Shown here: one piece after another, positions 1-10,747 of the stretch
How positions within the stretch are numbered: position 1 is the stretch's first letter
Layout: every line of letters starts with the position of its first letter
DNA from: Cladochytrium replicatum
Lineage: Eukaryota > Chytridiomycota > Chytridiomycetes > Cladochytriales > Cladochytriaceae
Assembly: GCA_025526935.1 (NCBI GenBank)
Contig: JAHLKD010000052.1
Location: 62,001-126,000 of the forward strand
Reading direction: 5' to 3'
DNA length: 64,000 nucleotides
Program-made: the position numbers and the translations under genes
Notes under the pieces: model-generated
Told to the model about the DNA's origin: nothing
The model's database searches: none
What the model saw: the letters and a program-made list of their open reading frames with translations, nothing else

Positions 1-485
1 CACCTCGTTTTTTGCTTGTATTCCTCCGACCCTGTTCCAAGCCTGTACACATCCTCTCTCAATACCCACTCAACCCCGATGGCCGTATCTTCTTCCGAAA
101 ACCGTCCCAGAACATCCCTGGTAACTCCATACCCGGCATTAGCTGCACTTCTCCTCATCAAAATTCCCACAAGGACCGAGAAAGCGCATAGCCCGACGAC
201 AATTGACCCAGCGACCAAAACCGGCATCGGACGGTCCGGGATGGCGAAAAGCACTGCCACGGTTGCGAAAGAGAGGACGAGGACGAAGAGAAGAGCGTTA
301 ACGTGCTGCCTTTGACGAGACTCTTTGGCGAAGAATGGCGACGCGAGGGTGTTGAGCACTGACAGTCGGGATTGGAATTGCTCGATAGTCATGCGCACAC
401 CCAGGATGTTCGCAAGGAGTGAGCTTTCGTTAGGGACCCATTCGGTTTTGTGGAGTTTGAGAGCGATGGAGTTTGGAGACGTCAT
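1..485 (-). CDS. Partial two-pass membrane protein, family not recognised
   Basis: An open frame reads leftward from an ATG at 485 and runs off the window edge, so only the N-terminal ~160 residues are visible. The first ~65 residues are polar and contain a tryptophan (HKTEWVPNE). Then come two adjacent hydrophobic segments (ALLFVLVLSFATVAVLFAI and VLVAGSIVVGLCAFSVLVGI) joined by a short loop, RPDRP-like. An acidic/polar region (GRFSEEDTAIGVEW) follows. This looks like a hairpin-anchored membrane protein. I do not recognise the family. The start is the first ATG in frame, but an upstream exon is possible. Codon use and composition look like the genuine genes of the window. Confidence 0.5.
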   Translation of the reverse strand, partial: MTSPNSIALKLHKTEWVPNESSLLANILGVRMTIEQFQSRLSVLNTLASPFFAKESRQRQHVNALLFVLVLSFATVAVLFAIPDRPMPVLVAGSIVVGLCAFSVLVGILMRRSAANAGYGVTRDVLGRFSEEDTAIGVEWVLREDVYRLGTGSEEYKQKTR

Positions 486-746
486 CGGGAGAGCAGCAAA
501 CTGTTCACCCTCTCCAATAATGCTCTGATGACTGATCTTTAGGGGTTGAACCCACACGTGGGACCTCCAAATTTGAAACAGATGACCGCAAATTTTTCGA
601 AATCTTCCCATACAGTATTATTACGAACATTTTATGTTCAAGGCTACTTAGATAACGTTTGACTTTGACGATGACCAATTGTTTTAGGTCTGCTTAACAA
701 TAAAGAAATATTTTATAAGTTTTGGAGAGATTTGAGGTTAGGACGA

Positions 747-1238
747 CTATCTAGCTTTTTCTGATACATATGTTAAATAGAAAGTTTGAATATATGTGAG
801 CGACAGGGTGTCACAATGAGCTCCTTCCTCATTGTGGCATTCGACCAACGTAAGTTCCTGGATGCGATTATGGTTTATGAAGAATATCGTGAGGATCAGG
901 ATTTCGGCCACAATTCTGATGGTGGCGGTGCCGAGCGAGAAGTATGAGTGCTGGAAGTCGCACGTACGGTTTATCGCGATCCCGTGTTGAAGGCAGCACC
1001 TGATACCATCGAGACGAGAGTTACGACAACGGTGCAGATGTCCACGTATCGCTTGCTGCATCCCTGTCACCATTAACCCGGAGAATCTGGGCGCACGTGT
1101 AAACAAGTAACAACTCGATTGGAGTTCAATTAGAACCATGATGGGGCAATGGAAGGTGGAGCAACTGAAGTCGTCCCATTTGGGGATTAGACGGCCTCCC
1201 CAGAATACGATAAAGGCAAGAGAGACAATTGCAACCAA
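747..1238 (-). CDS. Uncertain membrane-protein-like open frame, possibly a remnant
   Basis: A 163-codon open frame on the minus strand with no ATG at its upper end and a stop just upstream. It has hydrophobic stretches (AIVSLAFIVFWGG near the top; IRIVAEILILTIFFI near residue 105) and several cysteines. Immediately upstream, in another frame (about 1240-1370), lies another hydrophobic stretch (FFLQIALFYFFYRGAI). A membrane protein interrupted by an unseen intron or by a frameshift would explain both. No family was recognised. It could also be chance, and is recorded because the hydrophobic pattern continues across the frame change. Confidence 0.25.
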   Translation of the reverse strand: MVAIVSLAFIVFWGGRLIPKWDDFSCSTFHCPIMVLIELQSSCYLFTRAPRFSGLMVTGMQQAIRGHLHRCRNSRLDGIRCCLQHGIAINRTCDFQHSYFSLGTATIRIVAEILILTIFFINHNRIQELTLVECHNEEGAHCDTLSLTYIQTFYLTYVSEKAR

Positions 1239-1497
1239 TTAGCTCTACTTTGAAAATAGTTCATCGAACGTATCCCATCATTCAACGTGCTGATGGCCCC
1301 ACGATAGAAGAAGTAGAATAGTGCGATTTGGAGGAAGAATTGAAGAATGCCAAGACGAGATAAAAGATGTATTCCTCCGAATTATTCATGCTGACGTTCG
1401 TCTCTGTTTGAGCGGCCTGTGCCTAGCTCTAGCTCGTTTGCGATCCCCGAGACTATAGTAGAAACGATCGCCGCTTTCCAATGCTACCAAGGACATT

Positions 1498-1834
1498 AAT
1501 TTGTCATCAACCAATCAGTTGCAATCTGCAGTATTTAGATTTGGCACGACGGAAGAAAGGCAATCAACATTATTCAAGGAAACGTTCGTCTCCACTGGTG
1601 TGCGTCCGACAATGCACATCTCCCGATGAAGTCGCAGCGGGCTGCGTGTAAAACATCCACCACGACCAAAGTCAATCAAATGTTACGCATTTATCAGTTG
1701 AAAGACTCTGGCCTCGCCGATATATCATCAACCAATCGGTAATAATCACTAGTATTCAGATTTGCCAAGATGGGAGATAGGCCGACATTTCATACGTCAT
1801 TTTAGAACGTACGTCCTCATCGATGTGTGTCCGT
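1498..1834. repeat. Diverged direct repeat, two copies about 218 bases apart
   Basis: The segments around 1498-1617 and 1716-1834 share a run of matching blocks in the same order: TCATCAACCAATC, a TATTTAGATTTG/TATTCAGATTTG block, and later GTGTGCGTCCG/GTGTGTCCGTG. They appear to be an old tandem duplication of about 120 bases. Apart from this repeat and the doubtful frame at 747-1238, I see no gene between 486 and 2507. Confidence 0.5.
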
Positions 1835-2507
1835 GACTGATTCCTTCGCATCGACACTTCTACCTACGAAGCGGGGACACAGTGCGAAGCCGAATGCTTC
1901 CCAGCACTCCAATTACCCACCTCCTCGTCCTTCACTATCGATTACGAGGGGATTTGCAATTACGAAATGACACATCTCTGTGAAAACTTGAGGTTCGCTG
2001 TTCATTGGCACAGTGCAACTTGAACATTCACTTTTAGCTATGCATTTACAGTTATCAATAATAATGTGCTCGAAAATGTTGCAGCTCAAACTAACTATGC
2101 ACAATCAGCTCGGACATAGAGCTACGCACAATATTTTGAGCGAAACACTAATTTTTACTCACTAATGATCTGAACTTGAAAAGAACTACGTAAATATTCA
2201 TGGAGATACACAGAGACGAAATTGAGGATCCCTCATTAACAATTTAGAATTTCAAAAACATATTGCTGGAGAATAGGAAAGGAGAGCGGGAATGGGACAC
2301 CGCAGCTGTGGACGATGAGACAGAACAAGATCGATGGAATCAAAATCATATCAAAATCACATCAGAATCACAACGACAGTCATTTAGAATTTTTTGTATT
2401 TTCGTATTGATTATTCTCAGTGAGATTGCGTTGCATTGAGATGTTGAATTATTATTTGAATTTGCAACCTGCCGGTCTCGAACCTGTCCAAGTCTCTCTC
2501 CCCGAAG

Positions 2508-5130
2508 ATGATCGACATTTCGCTCGGTGACCCTTCGTCGAGCGAGTTTGCCGAGTCGCTCTCGGCAATTCTCGATGCAAAGAGAAGGGAACGCTCAATC
2601 GCAAGCGAAAAGGTTCTTTCTTATTTCCGTGTTTCTTGCATGTACTTACCTCATTGCAGGTGTCCAAACTACAATCGACTGGCCCACAAGAACTCTCTCA
2701 CCTGCTCGCCCGCCTCAAGACTACCCATGATCAGACAGTACAATTGCGCTCGGACACCGCCTCCCTCCGTCGAACCTACGATACCTACCTACGAGCTGGC
2801 TCAACGGGAAAGACACCATCCAAAAAGCCTCTCAACACTGCTGGCTTCCCTGCAACTCTCAGATTCTTGAGTGAAAAGCGTGCAGAGCGGGATACTTGGC
2901 GTGCAGTCGCAGCGGTCATCGATGTGCTTCGTCGCGTTGAGACTCTCAGGTTTTTGATATCACAATTTGCGTAACACGTTTTTGCTTATGTTTAATGCAG
3001 CACGGACTTCGATATCAGCGATTCTGAAGCGAAAAAGAACTACGAAGAAATGTTGAAAATTTACGCACATGTCTCGACCTCGTTATTCCCATCTCATCCG
3101 GATCAACCGTACAGTGAGCAGTGGGCACTGGACTCGCTTCCGGGAGGACACGATCTCCGCGTATGGCTCGAAAGCACTACCCTGGCAATTACACGCCGAC
3201 TCCACCTAAGCGTTCAGTCTCGCTTGTCCCAAAATCTGGAGAAAGCATTGGACAATATAGGGTGGCCCAAACCGTCTGAAAGCAGTGAAAAAATCGAGGA
3301 GGTTCAGCTTACCCTCGGTGATTTGTTCAGACTAAAGAGTCCAACTACTGAGCTTGGTGTTGATCAAGCGTTCCGAGTTCTAGTTTCAGCCGTCTCCAAA
3401 GCATTCTCATTCCATTTCGATGGCGAAAGGGAAACCCATCGCGTGGACAAGGTAAGTAAACCCCCTCCCCCAAACGCCCAAATGTTTGTAGTCGAATTTC
3501 CCTGATATAATCTCTCCACCAGCCGGAATGGCTATTCGCGTACCTTTCCCGCGCGATCGAATCCACCACTCCCTTCCTCCACACCAAAATACAACCCGTC
3601 CTCACCACAACATCCCCACACCTCGCCCTCCACCTCTTCATCCACCACCTCCTCGAGTCCACCGCGATCCCCCACCTCACATCAAACCTCCAAACCTACC
3701 TCTCCCGCCCCACACTCCTCTCCCACCTCCTCACTCACCTCTCCCGCTTCCAAGACGACCTCCGTACCGACTCGGCGTACCCCCCTCAAAGCACCCTTAC
3801 CTTCAAATGGCGTCGATGCATCGACGTGTTTCTGGACCCCGAGACTTTCGAGATATGGATGGAGATCGAAGCCCGCGTAGCTGGGAAGCGCGTTGAGGAG
3901 TCTCTGGGGAGCGAGAAGGCGTGGGAGCTCGCGTATGCGGTCGGACTGGACGACTCGAAACGCACGAATTCGGCTCAGGCTGTCATCGGACTCCTGGAAT
4001 CCATTCGCCGTACGCAGACAACAGAATTGTGCTTCGTTTGCGTCAATGTATGACCTTTATGGTTTTGCAGAGCGGATAGGGATGGTACCGACGCTCGCGC
4101 ACAGCCTCGTGATCCTCCGCACCATCGCGATCTCCAAAGTCCTCCGACCGTACCTCGACGCCGTCCTTGACCGTCTCCGCAACCACGAGCACACCTTCGC
4201 AGGCGTGCGGTCGGCGGACGACTGGAAGACCCAGCGAACGCGTGTGTGCGCGTACGTGAGTTCGCTCTTGTGTGTTTCCCACACGCTTCGCACCTGGAGT
4301 GACGAGGACGATGTGAGTCCAACAATGGATCCAACGATTAAATTTTAGATTGATTTGTCGTGAATTTTTCGTTCAGGTTTATATTGAGATGGGGAGAGCG
4401 ATTAAAGGCGAAGAGGGGGATAGCGCGGGGATATGGGACTCGGTCTGTAATGCCTATGAACGCGGATGCGAGCGTGTCGGGTTCCGGATCCTCGTTGACG
4501 ACGCCGTGCAGGAGTTCTTGGAGGAGGTTTGGCCCTACGAGAAAAAGTGAGCCCATATTTCTCCCCCACACACATGCGTAATTGATGTCTTTTTTTGATT
4601 TGCAAAGACGGTCATGGCAAACCGACGGATCCGTCTCCGCCGAACTCGCACCAGCCCTCTCAATCCTCCGCTCGACCCTCGGGACCATCGAAACCCACCT
4701 CGGCCCACCTCCCTTCCGCGCGCGCCTCGTCCGCATCTTCGCCGAAAAGATCGACAGCGTGCTCTACGACCGCGTGTTTCTCCGCAGCGAACCTGACGAC
4801 GAGTCGAGACTAAAACGGTCGCGAGCGGTCCGGGTGGATTTGAATGCGTTGTGGGGTTGCTGGAGCCACGAGTCCAAGAACCCGGCGGGGATGTTTAAGC
4901 GGTGCAGGGACGGCGCGAGGGTTCTGGAGGTTCTGATGGAGGAGGAAGGGACGGACGTGGAGTCGACACGGGCGGTTTTGGGACAGGTGCTTGAGATTGC
5001 CGCGGAGAAGAGGCAGGGGAAGCGGAAGTTGGGGAGGAGCGTTGAGAGGGAGAGAGAGATGTTGGAGGGGGTTGGGGTGTATACGTTGACTGTGGATGAG
5101 GTTGTCACTTTGGTTCAATGTTGGGTTTGA
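2508..5130 (+). CDS. RINT1/Tip20-family vesicle-tethering protein (Dsl1/NRZ complex)
   Basis: Seven exons (2508-2612, 2660-2949, 3001-3451, 3523-4009, 4071-4312, 4377-4546, 4608-5130) join without a break into 755 residues, close to human RINT1 (about 790) and yeast Tip20 (about 700). The N-terminal ~120 residues are charged and helical, as expected for the coiled-coil part. From about residue 165 the protein follows the family: a QWALDSLPGGHDLRVWL segment, a GWP motif, a long helical region with FLDPETFEIW, and a C-terminal domain with VQEFLEEVWPYEK and FKRCRDGARVLEVL. Members of this family form a subunit of the Dsl1/NRZ tether that captures Golgi-derived COPI vesicles at the ER; RINT1 also binds Rad50 in animals. 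The start is the first ATG after stops in all frames. Introns 1 and 2 are about 50 bases. Confidence 0.8.
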
Positions 5131-5193
5131 CCGAAAACGCGTCCAGGAGTTTGGTTTGCGTTCATTGAAGCGGGTGGGTACACAATACAACCA

Positions 5194-5810
5194 TCATAGA
5201 TCAACATGCCTCCAGAGGACCGTAATATTCCGTTGAATGGTGTGTTTGATGGTTTGGCGTACACTCCACATTCTATCTCCGAGAGCTCTCTTTTTTGGTA
5301 TTTGTTTTGGTTTCTGAAGGGAATCAGCCTCGCTCGGATCCCACAACACCCGCTTTTCCTCCAACAGCTCCCTAGTAATATTGTTGCTATGTTTGAACCG
5401 CATCGGTCCGAGCTGAACCCCTATGTACCACCTCGACACGACCATAAGAAGCCCGTCAGCTCCAGCAGTGAAGCAACCTCCCGCCGTCGCGGTCTCTCCA
5501 TCATCGTCGCAAAGAGCAAGCAACCCGTTTGTACTCTGCAACTTGATCCGGTACGCCGAGACATTGTGCGTCGCTCTTGCGATGCGTTTGGATGAGAGTA
5601 ATGCTGTTTTGACAAGAGCGACGTCGTCGTTTGCGCTCCGGATTTGAGCAAAGCGTGCGAAAAGAACTCATTTCCGGCCCATTAGCGGTGTTGTTGAGCG
5701 GTAGATGGTCTGGCAGTACGGCGCATAGCCCGTCGTTTTCGTCATTGTCGTGATCGTCGGGGTAGCTTCAGAGCTTTTTGTGTTGGCTTCGACGGATGTG
5801 TTGAATCATC
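5194..5810 (-). pseudogene. YIH1/IMPACT (UPF0029) pseudogene with an in-frame stop
   Basis: Read on the minus strand, one frame carries the UPF0029/IMPACT signature in order: FARFAQIRSANDDVALVK, ATHNVSAYRI, DDDGETATAGG, VVSRWYIGVQLGPMRFKH and a basic tail. The motifs ATHN..AYRI, DDGE.A..GG and VVSRW..G..LGP.RF are the core of this family, whose yeast member Yih1 binds Gcn1 and restrains the Gcn2 kinase. The frame is interrupted by a TGA at 5670-5668, where relatives have serine in a DRKS-like motif. Between DDGE..GG and VVSRW about ten residues are missing relative to the usual spacing. No clear initiating exon or N-terminal RWD domain was found upstream. I read it as a dead copy, with the direction of decay inferred. 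Confidence 0.65.
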
Positions 5811-5975
5811 GAGCGTCGAGGCTTGCATCAACGCTGCAGCAGTCGCAATCGCATCCTCACCCCCGATTTCGTTGAGTTTTGTCCGCGTGACAATTCGACC
5901 CAATGACCACATCGGGGCGGGGAGTGAATGAGTCGAGTCCCTCCGTATTGAGGTTCGGGAGGTACACGGATGTAG

Positions 5976-6019
5976 TATTCAGCATTCTCTGCTTTAGTAT
6001 TCAGCATTCTCTGCTTTGC
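5976..6019. repeat. 22-base tandem repeat, two copies
   Basis: Two exact or nearly exact copies of TATTCAGCATTCTCTGCTTT plus two bases lie head to tail just upstream of the bHLH gene, inside its presumed promoter or 5' leader. Confidence 0.8.
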
Positions 6020-6147
6020 ATCCCTGCTTCGCAATCGTCCCTGTAGATCGACTCCAGCACCGCGAGTTCGACTTTGCCCGACCGACATCAACAAACACTT
6101 TCACAACAAAATTTATCTCCTAAAAGAATATTTCTTTGTTGGTTCAA

Positions 6148-7428
6148 ATGTCCAACTTGAACCAGAACCACGAACATCCGCACTCCTACCCGCTCGGCTC
6201 GGTAGCCGCAAACGCTCAAAATGATCCGCTACAGTTCCCAGCCTCGCCGTCCCTCCTAGGCGTTGAACTCTCCATATTCGATCCCCTTGAGCAGCGCTAC
6301 TTAGATGACTTCCTTAACGCTTTCAGCCTTGCTTCCTCAACAAACCCAGCTGCCACCGCCAACACTCAACAACAACTTCACCTCGCATCCTTCCATGCTC
6401 CGCCATTATCTGTCCCCCAACCAGCCGCTATTTCCCCGAACATGATGTTGAACCTGTCAGCTCACTTCCGACCTTCCCCGCCGTACCCACCACCATCCAT
6501 GTCTCCGATGTCGGTGGAGCAAGCGGCGCATGTGCTCACTTCGCAGGATTTCTTTGCGCAGGGATACCACGCTCATCAGAGCCATTCTCCGAGTGTCGAG
6601 CCCCAGAAACCCACATATACTTCTCCGCAAATACAGGCAATTACCAGCGCAGTATCGCTACCCATCGGCCAGGTGGTGACACAGATAGTACCAATCTCAA
6701 CACTGCAGATTACCTCACAAAAGTCGACCTCACCAATTCAGAATGCTACAACACCCATACAACCAATTCCGCCAACAAGTAATTTTGTTAAAGGAGAATT
6801 ACTTATAAATTCAAACAATCCTTCGGAATCCAAACAAACCAGCACAGCAAATCCAACGACAGCCTTGGCACCCGAAGTTTCAAAGGTTGATCTCACTCCG
6901 TCAGACCAACCAGCCCCACCATCACTGAAGAACCGTCCACGAGGTCGTCCGCCGAAACGAGCCTTGAATGATTTCTCCAACTCTGCAAACGGCGTTGACT
7001 CACAACCGCACTCGACCGAAGTTGATGGTGAATCTCACGAAAAAACCGAAAAACGGCGGAAATCCAGCATAAGCGGCTCCGCGGGTCGTCGAAGAGGAGG
7101 GAAAGATCTCCTTACAGAGGAGGAGAAACGCGCAAATCACATTGCGTCCGAGCAGAAACGCCGCAACATGATCCGGACAGGTTTTGCACAGCTTGTCGAG
7201 CTTGTTCCAGGACTGAAGACACAAGGCGGTGCAATGGATGCTGGTGGGGATGACGGAGGATCTGGTTCGGCCGCTGGAGTTAGCGGGAGCAGTAAGAGCG
7301 AGATATTGCAAAAGACTGTGGAGTTTGTTAGATATTTGGGAGCTAGCAATCAGGTGATGATGGAGAGGGTCGCTGTGCTGCAGAAACGGTGGGAAGCTGT
7401 GCAAATGCAGCAGCAACGGGCTGGTTAA
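6148..7428 (+). CDS. bHLH transcription factor with AT-hook and long glycine-rich loop
   Basis: A single exon of 426 residues starting at the first ATG (6148). The first ~255 residues are rich in Pro, Ser, Gln and Thr, typical of an activation region. An AT-hook-like motif (RPRGRPPKRAL) sits near residue 265. The bHLH starts near residue 327 with a basic region NHIASEQKRRNMIR, which holds the H..E..R contacts used by E-box binding proteins, then helix 1 (GFAQLVELVP). The loop is unusually long (about 30 residues, GDDGGSGSAA) before helix 2 (SEILQKTVEFVRYL). The basic region resembles the Ino4/Mlx-like type rather than Cbf1. It is presumably nuclear and dimeric. Target genes cannot be told from the sequence. 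Confidence 0.85.
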   Translation: MSNLNQNHEHPHSYPLGSVAANAQNDPLQFPASPSLLGVELSIFDPLEQRYLDDFLNAFSLASSTNPAATANTQQQLHLASFHAPPLSVPQPAAISPNMMLNLSAHFRPSPPYPPPSMSPMSVEQAAHVLTSQDFFAQGYHAHQSHSPSVEPQKPTYTSPQIQAITSAVSLPIGQVVTQIVPISTLQITSQKSTSPIQNATTPIQPIPPTSNFVKGELLINSNNPSESKQTSTANPTTALAPEVSKVDLTPSDQPAPPSLKNRPRGRPPKRALNDFSNSANGVDSQPHSTEVDGESHEKTEKRRKSSISGSAGRRRGGKDLLTEEEKRANHIASEQKRRNMIRTGFAQLVELVPGLKTQGGAMDAGGDDGGSGSAAGVSGSSKSEILQKTVEFVRYLGASNQVMMERVAVLQKRWEAVQMQQQRAG

Positions 7429-7684
7429 CTGCAGAGATATTCGTTAAGTTGGACTCGCTAACATAATAGTTGTTGGATTTAGTCGATGTATTATATTTTG
7501 TACAATCTGGAAGAACCATTTGCTCCGCCATCCGCAAAAACGGAGATCTGAATCCGGTGACGGAGAAAGATGAGGAGGAGACTAGGGAAGCGCAGGGTGA
7601 AAATACGAATCCAGGATAAGGAGGGACTCTGATCCAACACGATTGCCTTGTGACACAGGCACTCAAGTGCATTGAGTCTGATTT

Positions 7685-7801
7685 CTCAAGCCGACTATCG
7701 TTCCCTTCGAACTCGTCGACAAGATCCTGATCCTGCTGGGGAAAGGGTTGTCAGCGGGTGTTACATGGTGGAATGAAAGTGGGTTACTAGTCTCTGTGTA
7801 G
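7685..7801 (+). pseudogene. Remnant of an F-box/WW-ankyrin-like repeat protein
   Basis: A 38-codon stretch reads PFELVDKILILLGKG and then, after a short join, VTWWNESGLL before a TAG. The first part matches the F-box-like start of the intact gene at 52735 (LPVEVIDHILVLLGTS). The second matches its repeat unit (VLDWWHHSGL). The middle of the gene has been deleted so that the N-terminus is fused to part of one repeat. There is no ATG nearby. Nothing else gene-like was seen from 7429 to about 8160. Confidence 0.6.
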
Positions 7802-8166
7802 TAGGCAGTGTTATAATAGGGGAGTTAAAATCTTGTTATTAATGATGGTGCGTTATACGCTGTCGAAGCATGTGAGCCACTCTTCTTCTGCCTTTGTTAT
7901 GCGCTTGTCAATGCATTGCTGTGAGACACTGATATTATCGGGCAGACCATGGTCGCAATAAAGCGAATGATCTCGAGGCAGGTTGCAGTTGTCACTGCAA
8001 TGTTAAATTTTAAGTTTGAAATGGCACGCCCCCGAATCTCAAGATAAATTTTTCACTTCAGTTGGAGCAGCACTACTGTGATCAGCGAAGTCTGGCAAAG
8101 AGAATGGTCTCTCTTTCTGTGCACAGTGAAAAATTATGCGCTTTGTTGATTATTTGCTGTTGCTAG

Positions 8167-9235
8167 ATGAACATTTTCACCGATGCAATTGGGCGGTTTT
8201 TGTGGGATGTCTCCTTGGTGCTCTGGTACGTTCTTGGTGATGAGATCAATCGGAAAAGATCCACGATGAGGATCCCGCACGGGTTGAGCAGCGCGTGCCC
8301 GCACTCTGGTGATTGGTTCTTTCGATCTTCCTTTCTATCGTCATCCTCACGTCATGTTTGGAGTTGGAGTCGGGGAATCCATCTTGGCCATCTGCGGATT
8401 CTTCTTCTTGGCGTTCATCGGCCTTCAGTCTTCTGGTGAAACCGACATGTAAGCGTAATTCTGCAAAGTTGGGAAACGGAAAGTTAACTTTCGTTTGTAC
8501 ATACAGCAACCCCACTGGTACAATCGCCAAGACAGGCCAGGTGGTTCTTGCTGCCGTCCCGCGTTACGCCCCATCAGGTACTGAACTCGCAGCTAAACAA
8601 AGTGCAAACTTGGCCAGTGGTCTTCTTGCGGCCGCCGCCGCTCACCAAAGTGTCGACATGGTTGGCGACGTCAAGACCGGCCATCTCGTCGGCGCATCTC
8701 CTCGGGTACAATTCTTCGCCCAGTTGATCGGGTCACTCTGGTCCGCGGTGTTGGGTCTCGGTATACTGCATACCCGTGCATCACCAACGTCGAGCTCGAT
8801 GAAGTATGCACCAAGAAAGGTTTCGCGCTCACCGCTGTCCAGGCTTGGTACGGTATCACACTGGCCCTTACAAAGAACGCCGCTGTTCCGACGTCATCCT
8901 TGTCCACCGCCATCGGCGCTGCAATTTTCACTGTCATCTTTGTCGTTATAAAGAACGTCTGCATCCCCAAGAAGCACCACCCGTATCTTGTCAACCTCAA
9001 CCCAGTCGGAATCGGTAGGTAGAGTTAACTTCCTGGCCGTTTATAAACTGATCTGATCCACCTGGTTTTGAAGCGTTCATCACCGACGATCCTTCGCTCC
9101 TATTTGCGATGTTCTTTGGTTGGATCGCTGGCGTCATCTGGAAGAAAGTTGCCCCTGCCGGTCATGAGCACTACGCATATGCCGTTGGTGCAGTTTTCAT
9201 TGCAGGTGATGGGTATGTGGTGTGATATTAATTGC
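8167..9235 (+). pseudogene. Degraded OPT-family (oligopeptide transporter) C-terminal half
   Basis: Blocks of the oligopeptide transporter family appear in the right order but in shifting frames. They are ESILAICGFFFLAFIGLQ with GETDM, then after an intron-like gap NPTGTIAKTGQVV, then DMVGDVKTGHLVGASPR, FFAQLIGSLWSAV, YTAYPCITN, CTKKGFALTAVQAWYG, and finally FFGWIAGVIWKK with HYAYAVGAVFIAGDG. OPT proteins are proton-coupled plasma-membrane transporters of peptides or metal chelates with about 12-16 membrane segments. The N-terminal half is absent. Frame changes occur near 8310, 8750-8790 and 9215, and there is no usable start, so this is a relic. Introns can explain the gaps near 8450-8508 and 9017-9074. 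Confidence 0.65.
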
Positions 9236-9673
9236 TGAACTTCGGTGACCATTTCTTCCACGACAGTAAGCGTTGGTTCATCGAACGAACATCCCCCGCT
9301 CCCACTCTCTCATGAATTCATAATTATATGTTTTCTGCCCTCATCGAATTCCATTCAAAGGAAGTTCTATTTCATAAATAAAAATTCAATGAAAAGCATC
9401 ATTTGGGTGAACCCAGTTTCGAAGGGTCAGACGTCAGTTGTGACGAGGAACCACCGAATTCTGTCCTTATTTACGATTTTACAAAAGCTTATCGGTCGCT
9501 ACACACAAGAACGACGAAGTTTCAAGGAAAAGAAAAAGATCTTAGAGGTTATCTGGGAGTTGTAAACCATGAATCCAAAACAAAAAAAAATAACACCGCA
9601 CCATCGCAACAAACCGCACACAGAAATGAAACAGATGGGTTGAGGTAAATGGAACCAATTGTCACATTCACGT
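9236..9673. other. Gap without a recognisable gene
   Basis: Open frames here are short, overlap on both strands and show no family motifs. This stretch is the 3' flank of the SDR gene on the minus strand and the tail of the OPT relic. Confidence 0.5.
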
Positions 9674-10747
9674 TCACCGGAAGGACCCAGCGGCGGATGG
9701 TGTAGGGGAAGCCGCACTCGGAAGGACTGTCCACTTGCGAATAATGGCATCGAGCTCGATCGCTTCAGGTGAATCGCTTGGCGGGGAGCTCCAGGACACG
9801 TCATTTCCCTTATCATCGATAAGATAAGCGTTTCTGGACGATCCTTCGCTGTCGTCCGAAGCGAATGTTGTCAGATAGAACACCATCCGCTTCGCAACTT
9901 CCTCCACAGAGGCAGAGGCTGCCAAAAACAAACAATCAGGAAATTTCAAAAAAAAAAGATCCCGTGGTTATTGACCATACCTCCAAGCAAGTTGCCGATG
10001 ACCCTCATCACGAACGGCGCTTTCGAAACCGCACCCCTCACCTGTCCAGGGTGCACATGCACAAACACCACGTCCCTGCACTCAGCCGCAAGCTCCAACG
10101 TCACCCAGTTCAACCCCTCACACACCGCCCGTGTCTCCTCGTTCTCTGCGCTCGGGTCGCCCACAACAAGCACCCTCGACCGTATCCCCGCATGCGTCGC
10201 CGTCGAGTTCAAAAGCGGGGCGAGCGTGCTCACGAGCGTGTATGATGCGCCAACGATGTCGAGGGATGCCTTGCGACGGGAGGGGTCGTCCGAGTCGTCG
10301 GTGAAGGGTGACAAAACGAGCATGTCGAGACGAGGGTGCGCGTTGGCGTAGGTGGTGAGGTAGGTTGTGAGGAGGATGGCGTCGGCGTGGTGGAAGTCGA
10401 TGACGTGGAAGGCGAAGGAGGCTTCGGAGTTGAGCGGGGAGACGGCGCGCATTTGGTCTAGAACGGCGCCGCAGCGGGTTTCTGTGTTCGGGGCGGTTAG
10501 AGCTTCAGAATTAAATAGCGGGGAATATTGTTAACCTGATGCGCCGATGATGGTAACACTTGCACCACGGCTTGCTAGTGCGACTGCTGTGGCAGCTGTT
10601 GGACAAGTATGTCAATACCAGCTCGCAACCGGAAAATAGGCATCAAGGTAGCTCACATCCGACCCCAGAAGCTCCTCCAATGACCAAGACATTCGAATCA
10701 CTGAGATCCGCCGCGGCAGAGTCCTCTGGGAGCACGTTTTTCAGCAT
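9674..10747 (-). CDS. Short-chain dehydrogenase/reductase-like protein lacking a clear YxxxK
   Basis: Four exons on the minus strand (10747-10657, 10595-10536, 10481-9981, 9918-9674) join in phase to 298 residues. A Rossmann start (NVLVIGGASGVG), split by an intron, then ATAVALASRGASVTIIGAS, fits the NAD(P)-binding glycine motif and first two strands of the SDR superfamily. Later segments (LDMLVLSPF, RVLVVGDPS, VVFVHVHPGQVRGA) match central strands and the PG motif after the active site. I do not see the usual Tyr-x-x-x-Lys catalytic pair: the tyrosine in GASYTLVS lacks the lysine. It may be a divergent or non-catalytic member. Substrate unknown. Confidence 0.75.

Noticed and set aside
2455-2530. 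tRNA-like T-arm (CAGGTTCGAGACCGG on the minus strand)
   Set aside because: No A box or pairing acceptor/anticodon arms upstream, and it overlaps the leader of the RINT1 gene.
3345-4736. Several long minus-strand and alternate-frame open readings
   Set aside because: They are shadows of the GC-rich RINT1 exons, which join in phase and match a family.
5206-5595. Plus-strand 129-codon frame after RINT1
   Set aside because: The conserved IMPACT motifs lie on the minus strand of the same stretch.
9245-9650. Overlapping plus-strand frames after the OPT relic
   Set aside because: No motifs, no consistent splice sites, composition like spacer.
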